A program made the position numbers and the translations under genes. From NCBI GenBank assembly GCA_937927265.1, contig CALBCO010000225.1:1-12708 (forward strand): a stretch of 12,708 nt of DNA, read 5' to 3'. The first letter of the stretch is position 1; each line of letters begins with the position of its first letter. Shown here piece by piece: positions 1 to 6,969 of this stretch. The DNA is from an uncultured Verrucomicrobiae bacterium. Its GTDB lineage: Bacteria > Verrucomicrobiota > Verrucomicrobiia > Palsa-1439. Below the pieces are notes generated by a model. That model saw nothing but the letters and a program-made list of their open reading frames with translations, was not told the DNA's origin and did no database searches.

Positions 1-17
1 TTTGGTGAGCTGCATCG
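1..17 (-). other. possible first spacer, cut by window edge
   Basis: On the minus strand these 17 bases directly follow the candidate repeat at 18-53, so they would be the start of the first spacer if that repeat is real. Cas12b spacers are usually about 34-38 nt, so most of it would lie outside the window. Nothing in the window matches it, and there is no second repeat to fix its boundary. Confidence 0.25.
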
Positions 18-53
18 GTGACCTCCGTCGTGGTGGGGTGCGATCAACACCCC
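18..53 (-). CRISPR. candidate single type V-B repeat at the edge of an array
   Basis: Read on the minus strand, this 36-nt segment begins with a GC-rich hairpin (GGGGTG at 53-48, seven-base loop, CACCCC at 40-35) and ends with CGGAGGTCAC (27-18). That last decamer is the exact reverse complement of GTGACCTCCG at 81-72. Known Cas12b repeats are about 36 nt and end in a short ...GCAC-type tail that pairs with the tracrRNA; the ending here, GTCAC, is similar but not identical. The segment lies downstream of cas2 in the cas direction, where V-B arrays are usually found. Only one copy is in the window, so repeat status and the 36-nt length are assumptions. If it is an array, the rest lies to the left of position 1. 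Confidence 0.4.
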
Positions 54-128
54 GGAAACCAGTTCAGACTGCGGAGGTCACTTTCCCATTTGTCCTTTTC
101 CCCAACAAGTCAGGATTCCAGGACTGAC
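54..128 (-). ncRNA. candidate tracrRNA of the type V-B locus
   Basis: On the minus strand the order is: a hairpin with stem GTCAG (128-124) and CTGAC (113-109); an outer stem GGAAA (86-82) closing with TTTCC (58-54); inside it GTGACCTCCG (81-72), a perfect complement of the 3' end of the candidate repeat; and a small hairpin CAGT-CTGA-ACTG (71-60). The Cas12b guide scaffold, as known from the Alicyclobacillus system, has the same order: 5' hairpin, outer stem, anti-repeat in the 5' side of an internal loop, inner hairpin, closing stem, then the repeat-anti-repeat helix. The call rests on this architecture and on position between cas2 and the repeat, not on sequence identity. No promoter was identified. 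Confidence 0.45.
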
Positions 129-180
129 AGAATTGCAGCCCGGGATAGTCCTTTGCGTTGCGCTCACGATTTATAGCAGA

Positions 181-199
181 TTGCCAATTGCTGATAGTC
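181..199. repeat. degenerate intergenic heptad-type repeat
   Basis: TTGCCAATTGCTGATAGTC, just past the cas2 stop, is built from the same CCAAT/GATAG words as the larger blocks at 2364-2438. It is one of several such patches at gene junctions of the CRISPR locus. No function is apparent. Confidence 0.35.
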
Positions 200-216
200 G
201 AACAGCGTCGAATGTT

Positions 217-509
217 TTAGATGATAGTAACGCGAGACCGAACGGTGTAGGGCTGGCCCATCGCTTCAATGACAAGTGTGGCGTCGGCGCTTTCCAAGCC
301 CAGCGAGACGAATAGCACTTGGTCTTGATCGTGGTTTAGTTCGGAGGCGAGTGCGGCTTTGAGTTGGCAAAGCGCATGGCGTCCAAGGGGCACTCGAAGA
401 CCGAATATTGCAGTCGGGTGCCAAAGCCTTCGAGGATTTTGGCCACGCGCCGGAGCCGTTTCGGATCGCAGATGTCGTAGCTGACGAGGTAACGAATGCG
501 AGCGCTCAT
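217..509 (-). pseudogene. cas2: Cas2, broken by a one-base deletion
   Basis: Cas2 is the structural partner of Cas1 in the spacer integrase complex. The ATG at 509 opens MSARIRYLVSYDICDPKRL, the typical Cas2 first strand with its conserved Asp (SYDI), followed by RVAKILEGFGTRLQYSVFEC. Near 366-370 the frame is lost: read straight, the protein ends in a short junk tail at 336. Shifting by one base restores LKAALASELNHDQDQVLFVS and runs to a TAA at 217-219, giving a normal Cas2 length of about 97 residues. So one base is missing between AMRFA and LKAA. The gene starts 37 bp after the end of cas4-cas1 and was probably its operon partner. The intact second half suggests a recent lesion, or a sequencing error if the neighbouring lesions did not point the same way. 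Confidence 0.92.
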
Positions 510-516
510 GCGGAAT

Positions 517-534
517 GATTGCCGATGGTCAATA
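517..534. repeat. degenerate heptad-type repeat between cas1 and cas2
   Basis: GATTGCCGATGGTCAATA lies in the 37-bp gap between cas4-cas1 and cas2 and is made of the same words as the repeat blocks around the four-helix-bundle gene. It is short and could be coincidental. Confidence 0.3.
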
Positions 535-546
535 AGTAGTAGCTGA

Positions 547-2346
547 TCATCGCGTGGTGAATCCGTGATAGCCGGTGGCTTCGCCGCGTACGAATCGCCA
601 CAACTGCCGCGCCTGGACGTCGAACATCCGTCGGTAGGCCATTTTGTATTCGAACTCTGGGTGGCTGACTTCCGTGTCGAGCCGGCGAAACCACGCTTCC
701 CAAAAGACTTTGCGTCCCCGTTCATTCAGAAACGTGCCGTTGGCGCTGCGGATGAAATCCTCCGGGCCAAGCTCGCCGCGATTGACGAGGCTGATGGCGA
801 CGCTGTCGGCGACCAGCGGCCGGAACTCCTCCATCAAATCCAGCGCCAGCGCCGGCCGGCCATATCATGGTTGGTGCAGGAAACCGAGAAACGGGTCCAG
901 CCCGACCGCGTGGCAGATGCCCGCCAGTTCTTTCGCCAGCATGGAATAACCGAGCGACAGTAGCGCGTTGACCGGGTCACGCGGCGGACGCCGGTTGCGT
1001 CCGCGCCAGTCGAATTCCCAATCCTCACGTTTCTTCAGCATCGAGTCGAACTGCTCGAAATACAGTGCGGCGGCGTTGCCTTCGATGCCGAGCAACTCCG
1101 TCAGGTCGCGCGCCGATGCGGTGGCGTCGCGGAAGTGAAGCATCAATTGCAGTACGCGCTCCGGTGGTTTGCCGTTGCGCATGAGCATGACCCGCTGGTT
1201 GTGAATCTTGGCGCGGATGACTTCGCGGGCCAGTTGCAGCCGCACGCCGGGAAGCTCAAAGAGCCGGTATTGCCCACGCCGCGCATCCACGCCGCTGGCC
1301 GGCAGACCGCACAATGCGCCCAGATACCGGCCTGCCGGCGAGAAATACGCCACATCAACGCCGAGTTCGAGACAAGTCGAGATGGCCTGCGCTGTCAATT
1401 GCACCGCGCCATACAAGTAGATGGCCCGGACTTGCCGGCCTGGTAGTTTGCGAACGACTTCGTCCTTGACCTTCACGACGAGTTCTTCGCCGCTTATGCC
1501 GATCTGCGCCCCGGCCTTCTGCACCACCAACACCTCGCCGTCATCGCGGTCAGGACGTGGCGGCTGCAATGTTGGTGGATTCTTGCCGGTCGATTCGGCG
1601 GCAAATTCCATTGCTTCCAGAATCCGGTTCCTCAGTTCATCCTCCGTCTGCGCGGCGAAGCCGAACCGCATTTGCGGTTCCGGCTCCACCTCCGCTCGAG
1701 CGCGTGCCCACCAGAGCGATTCATGGGGCAGACAAATCGGATAGGCTGAGCAGTAGAGGCAGCGGGGATCGTTTTTCAAGGGAGGCGGGCACTTGCCGGC
1801 AGTGGCCACGGCGCGCGCATCGGTGATGGCTTGCCGGACTTTGCTGAACAGTTCTTCGGTGAACTCGATGGGTACGCGCCGTTTGTCTGCCGCGTAGTAG
1901 ATCGCGCCGCGCACAGCCTTGACGCCGTGTTCCTGTAGCAACAGGGCGTGTGCCGTGACCTGCATTGCATCCGGCTCCTTCGCTAGCCGCTCGCCTTCGG
2001 CATCGCGGCGGGCCGAGCCTTTCTTGTAATCAATGATCTCCGCCCCGTCCGGTCCGCCTTCGACGATGTCCACGACGCCGATCAATCCGAGCGATTCACT
2101 TTCCAGCCGCAACGAGCGCAGCTTCGCGCCTTCGGGCAAACCGAGTTCCTTCGGATTATCCAGCTTGGATGGCGCATCTACGTTCCGGTGCAAGTGCGAC
2201 CCGGCAATGGTATCGGCGTTTTCTTGGAAGATGTTTTCGACCCATTGGAAGTAGAACAGGCGCGGACAGTAGATGTAGTTGTGGAGGTTGCGAACGCCCA
2301 TGCGGGGTTGGGCTTCCAACGAACCATCGGTGCGGAGTGTGTCCAT
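547..2346 (-). pseudogene. cas4-cas1: Cas4-Cas1 fusion with an in-frame TGA
   Basis: This is the adaptation nuclease-integrase fusion typical of type V-B (and I-G) loci. The Cas4 part has the first cluster cysteine in YIYCPRLFYF, the RecB-type motifs GVVDIVEG and AEIIDYKKG, the QVTAHALLLQE motif, and the remaining cysteines in RCLYCSAYPIC. The Cas1 part has the catalytic Glu in LLGIEGNAA (about residue 422) and the His in DPFLGFLHQP (about residue 491). Codon 494 is TGA (865-867), where the reading continues in the same frame as YGRPALALDLMEEFRP to a TGA at 547-549, so a CGA Arg codon probably mutated to TGA. The remaining acidic metal ligands (about D503/E506) lie beyond the stop. I chose the ATG at 2346; the upstream ATG at 2403 would add residues encoded by the intergenic repeat. 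TGA is a normal stop elsewhere in the window, so recoding is unlikely. Confidence 0.93.
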
Positions 2347-2363
2347 GGGGAAGGGAAAATTGA

Positions 2364-2438
2364 CGATAGCCGATAGCTGATAGCCGATGGATGATGAACT
2401 CATCCGGTCGGCTATTGGTCAATTGGCGATTGGCTATT
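2364..2438. repeat. heptad-phased intergenic repeat block
   Basis: On the plus strand GATAGC occurs at 2365, 2372 and 2379, exactly 7 bp apart, followed by GATGG at 2386. A second run at 2410-2438 carries CTATTGG, CAATTGG, CGATTGG and CTATT, again close to a 7-bp phase. The block fills the gap between the four-helix-bundle pseudogene and cas4-cas1. When read through, it encodes the IGYQLSAI-type peptide seen in the rejected N-terminal extension of Cas4. I recall similar low-complexity intergenic tracts beside four-helix-bundle genes in other genomes; this is from memory and not checked. Confidence 0.6.
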
Positions 2439-2961
2439 CTTCATTCACGGCCTCGCCACGCGCCGCGCGGGCTTCGGGTGTGTTGTACAATGGATGATTG
2501 GGCTTCAGACCAGCCAGAAACTTCTCGCGGAATGCGCGCGCTTTTTCCTGCGTCTCCCGCGCCGGTTAAGTGACGTTTGCCTTGCACGGACGAATCCTCC
2601 AGTGAACCTGTCCATGCCGTCAGTTGCTGGGCACAGGATTCAGCGGAGGCGCGAATGGCAAGCAGCGCGGGACGAATCGGGGCATATAGCTGCGGCGATT
2701 CATTACCACGGCAATCATTGAACGCACCTTGCCCGCTGAGCCGCGGGCGATGGCCAGAAACGACAGCAACTCATTGACCGTCATTCGCTCGAAGCCTTCG
2801 GCGATGTTGTTGGAGACCGACAAGACGGCGCGGTCAAGTTGGTTCCGGTAGCTGGGCGAGAGCGACAGCCTGGGCGATTCGAACAGATCGAGCACGAGAT
2901 TATAGAGCCGCGCCGCCTCCTGCCACACCGGCTACTCTTCGAATTTCTGGTATTTGGCCAT
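2434..2961 (-). pseudogene. four-helix-bundle (S23 / 23S rRNA IVP-like) gene, triply broken
   Basis: The ATG at 2961 opens MAKYQKFEE, then a TAG at 2932-2934 (probably a mutated Leu codon), then PVWQEAARLYNLVLDLFE and the family hallmark AVLSVSNNIAEGFERMT...LLSFLAIARGSAGKVRSM. Near 2700-2715 the frame shifts; the continuing frame reads LYAPIRPALLAIRASAESCA and SLEDSSVQGKRHLT. Near 2555-2566 it shifts again to ETQEKARAFREKFLAGLKPN and ends VNEE at a TAG (2434-2436). Reassembled, it is a complete member of the family (TIGR02436-type, related to the accessory protein Avd of diversity-generating retroelements) at roughly 175 residues. Its function is unknown in stand-alone form. It splits cas12b from cas4-cas1 and is flanked on both sides by heptad-type repeats, which suggests it arrived as a cassette. 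No reverse transcriptase is present in the window. Confidence 0.87.
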
Positions 2962-2963
2962 GG

Positions 2964-2994
2964 GCGATTCTCCCTATGCTATTAGCGATTCTCC
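2964..2994. repeat. direct repeat flanking the four-helix-bundle cassette
   Basis: GCGATTCTCC occurs at 2964-2973 and again at 2985-2994, 21 bp apart (three heptads), separated by CTATGCTATTA. The pair sits between the cas12b stop and the start of the four-helix-bundle pseudogene, opposite the 2364-2438 block. The first eight bases, GCGATTCT, recur at 5943-5950 just upstream of cas12b. Confidence 0.5.
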
Positions 2995-3006
2995 AGTCCC
3001 GGCAAA

Positions 3007-5890
3007 TCATCTTCCCAATTCCTTCGTCCGACGGGCGTTGATTTCGGCGCAGCGTTGCCATTGCTGTTTCTTGACTTCCGACCACAGGCAGTTTCCGCTG
3101 AGCAAGGTTTGCCCGCCAAGCGTGGCGCGTTCCCACGCGGGCAGGCTGCCGGAGTTGTCGGCGAAGAAGTCTGGATTGCGGGTGTCGTTGCTTCTCACAC
3201 CGTCGTCGCGGTGAATGGCCAGCGGCTGGTCGTTCTCGCCAAACTTGCGTTTCTCGCGAGTGAGAAGCGTGTCGGCTTGCCGTTGCGTGCGGCAACGAGC
3301 AACTTGTCGTTTTGTTCCGGGAAGCTCAGTCGTGTACGCCAGTTCGTGGGCAGCAAGTCTTCTTCGGGACACTCAAAGGCGCGCAATAAATCGGCAGTGT
3401 CCTCAGTCTCGTGGGGGCGGGCCATCCGTCCGCGGTCGCCGGATAATTCGCGGAGGAAAGCCGGCCCGCTATCGCCGTGACGCCACACGGTTTGTTCTTC
3501 GCCCGGCAACCGCAGCATTTTACTGGAAACCAGTGCCGCGCGCCATTGCTTGCCGGGGGGCTTGCCAATGAACCGGCTTGGCTTGCCGGCGAAGTCATGG
3601 TTGGCGCGAACGTCGAGTCGCGCGACTGCGCCCGCGCAACGCTGACCGAGATGAATGGCGAGGACCGAAAAGCCGTTCGGCGCCTCGTGCCACGGCGGCG
3701 GCGGTTTCGACGGTTTCTTCTCGTGCGGCCAACGCAAGCTGGCGTTATAGAAGTCGTCGCCGTCGGGATGCAGATTGAATTGACGCGCCCACCGTGTCGC
3801 TTTGCCGATTGCAGAGGTCAGCTTGTTACTGGAAACTTTGACGGGGAATGTCAGTTGAATGTTATCAGGGCTGGACGGCTGGAGTGTCACGCGGCAGTTG
3901 CTGAAATCTGCCGTGTCTGGTTCGGGCAGACCCAACGCTTGCATCATGGGCTGCAACCACGGGCGAGCTTTGAGGTCGGTTTCGTCGTCGTCGCGAAGCT
4001 GGTCACGGCGCAAGCGGGGTGCGGCGTAGGAAATGTGAAGGGATACCGGCTTGCGGCCGTCCGTGGTCTGCAAGACCATCCCGGCCGTTATCGCCAGTGC
4101 ACCGGTCTGGTGCTTTGTTCCAAACCGGCCTTGTTTGGGGAGGATGAAGTAGCGCGGGGAATGAACCGCATGGGCGGGGGTGAACCGGATGGGGCGTTCT
4201 TTGTCCGCCAATTCGCGACCCAGCTCCCGGTAATCCAACCAAGCGCGGAGCGGGTCTTCGGCGTGCCACGGTTGCGTACCGGCATCGCGCCAGATGGGGT
4301 GGAATTTTGGCTTGGCGAGTTCGCGGTAGAGTGTGGCACTGCCAAAGTCGTCCCGGTGTTTACCTTGTTCTTCGGCCAGCACCTTCAGCAGTTCATCTTC
4401 GGTCGCCCGTCTTTTTTCAACGAGTGTCAGCCAGCGTCGTTTGATATCGCCGAACCCCCGCACGGTGCGTTCTTGAATGGAATACTCGATCTTGCCGCCC
4501 GGTGTCGTGCTGGCGTCGGCTTCCGCCAGATAGCCCAGCGTGTCCGTGACCAATTCCCCCAACAGCGTGATACGATTGTCACCTTCAAAACCCGGCAAGG
4601 CATCTTCCTCGCCGTTGGCGGCGCGGCCACGCGCCTTCATCGCAGCAATTTTTGCTTTCAATTGGGTTACGGCTTGCTCGCGCTTGATGGTGTCCTGAAA
4701 ATACCGGTGCGGTGATTTGAATGCCTCGAGAAAAGCCGCCAAGTCGAACTCGAACCATGCGGCATCGGTCTTGGCCTTTGTCTTCAGCATGGTCTTGTTG
4801 CTGAAGTAATCAAACAGCGGTTTGTTGCCGACGCGCGCTTCCGCGATCGGGTCGCGGGTGATGTGCGGCGCAGTTTTGTCGAGCAGCGATTGTGTCGCCT
4901 GCTTGGCGATTTCCCCTGTGGTCTCGTTGGGCCAATACTTGAACGCCATGACGGCGTTGAATATGCCTGCCGGCTTGAAAACCTTCGGAAAAGTGAAAGC
5001 GTCGCCGCGTTCGGCCAGTGCTTTGTCCATCGCTTTCTCGAAATCAGCCGCGCATTCCTTCAAGTGGGGATAGGCTGCTGGCTTCTTGTCCTTGCCGGCA
5101 GGGAGCGTCTTGAAGCGGTCTTTCAGTTGCTTCATGGCTGGCTTTCCCCGGTAGGCCGCCGCCGGATTGGGCGGCGTCTTGCAGAACACGCCCAGCGCAA
5201 TGGCGTCGGCCACTGCAATCAAGGTTGCCGGTGTTGCGCTGTGGATTGCCTTCGCGACGGCAATTCGTTTGGAAATCTGCGCCGCTTCCGTGACGGCATC
5301 GCCGGCTTTGGTGACGGTGGAGCAAAGCGCGCGCACCTGTTCCACTCCCATCTGGTTCAAGTCGCGCGCATTCGCATCCTCAAGCAGTGTCAGCAGACAA
5401 GCGGCACGTTGCTCCGCTGTGGACGTTGAATTGGCGAGGATTGCCGCGTCCAAGTCCTCGGGCTTGTGAGTCCGGCAACTGATTCCATACAGCTTTGCAA
5501 TTCGCTCAAATGGGAATTGCCACACGACTGCCTTCCGTGAAGCCTTCTCCCATGCCTTCGTACCTCGTTTCGCCAAGCGAGAGCGACTTTGATTTGTGCC
5601 TGAGCGAGTTGCTCTGCGTCGCTCCGCGCTTCGCCTGGTTGTTTGTCGGTTTTGTGTTTGGGGTCGGCCGCGGCCCGGTTGCCGGCTGTTCGGATCCATT
5701 CGGTCGCGAACGTTTCTGACGCCAACCCCTCCGCCAATGCGGCGAGGGCAAGGGAGTAGTAGTTGACGGCGTCCTGAAACAGTTCGTGGTGCTGCCAGAT
5801 GGCGTTCTCCCATCCTTCCAACTTCTTCCATCCTTTCGTTGCATCCCCGATTTCGACTTTGGTGACTTTGCCTTGGTAGATACGGTTCAT
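3007..5890 (-). pseudogene. cas12b: Cas12b (C2c1) remnant: frameshifted, RuvC-mutant, internally deleted
   Basis: Cas12b is the single-protein RNA-guided DNA nuclease of type V-B. The ATG at 5890, with AAGAGG about 8 nt upstream, opens MNRIYQGKVTKVEIGD and IWQHHELFQDAVNYY (residues 31-45), a characteristic Cas12b N-terminus. Between about 5545 and 5600 the frame shifts, resuming as KAWEKASRKAVVWQFPFERI and staying open for over 700 codons through the recognition-lobe region (SIQERTVRGFGDIKRRW, HISYAAPRLRRDQLRDD, ARPWLQPMMQALGLPEP). RuvC-I reads FSVLAIHLGQRCAGA; the family has a catalytic Asp where this has His (codon 3651-3653). Shortly after NDKLLVA (3291-3311) the sequence jumps, out of frame, to a C-terminal tail (NPDFFADNSGSLPAWERATL, CLWSEVKKQQWQRCAEINAR) ending at TGA 3007-3009. 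The span is about 960 codons against about 1,100-1,300 for the family; RuvC-II, Nuc and RuvC-III are missing. It starts 98 bp after hemB. Pseudogene is most likely; a naturally dead binder is a weaker alternative. Confidence 0.87.
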
Positions 5891-5988
5891 CCTGTTGCCT
5901 CTTGTGGTTGGGGGCAAAGTGTACCGCAGGTCAGGGCACCAGGCGATTCTGTTTTTTTGGCAGGCGGTTGTTTGGTGGCTTGCGGTGG
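5891..5988 (-). other. hemB-cas12b intergenic gap
   Basis: This 98-bp gap holds the SD-like AAGAGG before cas12b, a run of seven T's on the plus strand (A's on the cas strand) and one GCGATTCT word (5943-5950) shared with the repeat at 2964-2994. TACACT upstream of the start could serve as a -10 for cas12b, but I see no matching -35 box. No convincing terminator follows hemB. Confidence 0.3.
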
Positions 5989-6954
5989 TTAGGCGCGCAG
6001 CCAGCCGGCCACGTCTTTGGCCCAGTAGGTCAGAATGATGTCGGCGGCGGCGCGGCGCAGGCCAGTTAGTTGTTCCATGACGCACGCGCGTTCGTCGAGC
6101 CAGCCCTGCCGGGCAGCAGCCTTCACCATCGCGTATTCGCCGCTGACGTTATAGACCGCCACGGGCACGTGGAACTGTTGTTTGACGCGCCAGACCAGGT
6201 CTTGATAGCTCAGCGCCGGTTTGATCATCACAATGTCGGCACCTTCGGCGATGTCCAACGCCACTTCGCGCAAGGTTTCCTCGGCGTTGGCGCAATCCAT
6301 CTGGTAGGTTTTGCGGTCGCCAAACTGTGGCGCGGATCCGGCGGCTTCCCGGAACGGGCCGTAAAACGCCGACGCGAACTTCGCCGCGTAACTCATGATC
6401 GGAGTTTCAGGAAAACCGGCTCGGTCGAGCGCGGCGCGGATTGCGGCGACCCGGCCATCCATCATGTCGCTCGGCGCGACGAAGTCGGCGCCTGCTTGCG
6501 CGTAAGCGACGGCGACTTTGGCCAGCAGCGGGAGGGTTGCATCATTGTCCACGCGCCCGTTTTTGACGACGCCGCAATGGCCGTGGCTCATGTATTCGCA
6601 GAGGCAGACGTCCGCGATGACGAGCAGATCCGGGAACTCCTTCTTCAACACGCGGATGGCTTGCGGCACGATGCCGGTGGCGCCGGACGCTTGCGCGTCT
6701 TTGTGGGCCGGGATGCCGAACAGAATCACGGCGGGGATGCCGAGGCGCACGAGGTCGCCGGTTTCGTGGAGCAATTCATCCACGGAGAACTGGTATTGGC
6801 CCGGCAGGGATGTGATCGGCACGCGCTGCCGTCGGCCAGTGCGAACAAACAAGGGTTGGACGAGATGAGAGGTGGAAAGCTCCGTTTCGCGCACCAGCGC
6901 GCGCATGGCCAGTGTCTGGCGCAGTCGGCGCAGACGTTGCTGGGGGAAACTCAC
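5989..6954 (-). CDS. hemB: delta-aminolevulinic acid dehydratase (porphobilinogen synthase)
   Basis: HemB condenses two molecules of 5-aminolevulinate into porphobilinogen, an early cytosolic step of heme and other tetrapyrrole synthesis. The 321-residue protein is full length. It has the zinc-site motif DVCLCEYMSHGHCG (residues 115-128, Cys117, Cys119, Cys127), which marks the Zn-dependent type. Both Schiff-base lysines are present: Lys192 in SYAAKFASAFYGPF and Lys245 in MIKPALSYQD. VYNVSGEYAMVKAA near the C-terminus is also typical. The start is a GTG at 6954, favoured by CGAGG about 7 nt upstream; the next ATG, at residue 17, would cut into the conserved N-terminal arm. It follows the EIIA-domain gene by 15 bp and is probably co-transcribed with it. 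Confidence 0.97.
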   Translation of the reverse strand: MSFPQQRLRRLRQTLAMRALVRETELSTSHLVQPLFVRTGRRQRVPITSLPGQYQFSVDELLHETGDLVRLGIPAVILFGIPAHKDAQASGATGIVPQAIRVLKKEFPDLLVIADVCLCEYMSHGHCGVVKNGRVDNDATLPLLAKVAVAYAQAGADFVAPSDMMDGRVAAIRAALDRAGFPETPIMSYAAKFASAFYGPFREAAGSAPQFGDRKTYQMDCANAEETLREVALDIAEGADIVMIKPALSYQDLVWRVKQQFHVPVAVYNVSGEYAMVKAAARQGWLDERACVMEQLTGLRRAAADIILTYWAKDVAGWLRA

Positions 6955-6969
6955 GTCAAACCTCGGAGA

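Noticed and set aside
1..216. A multi-repeat CRISPR array inside the window
   Set aside because: No regularly spaced unit occurs; only one decamer and its inverse complement are present, so at most one repeat is visible.
865..867. Recoding of TGA as an amino acid in this organism
   Set aside because: TGA ends cas4-cas1 itself (547-549), subunits I and III of the oxidase, the barrel-like protein and others at the expected lengths, so it is a normal stop.
547..2403. Assignment to subtype I-G (formerly I-U), which also has Cas4-Cas1 fusions
   Set aside because: There is no Csb1, Csb2, Cas3 or Cas8-like gene, and the large neighbour has Cas12b N-terminal, RuvC-I and C-terminal signatures.
2347..2403. 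ATG at 2403 as the Cas4-Cas1 start
   Set aside because: The extra residues are encoded by the heptad repeat block and look like read-through of repeat DNA; the ATG at 2346 gives a normal Cas4 N-terminus.
3477..4715. A 412-codon open frame on the plus strand within cas12b
   Set aside because: It is antisense to the recognised Cas12b coding sequence and has no recognisable domain.
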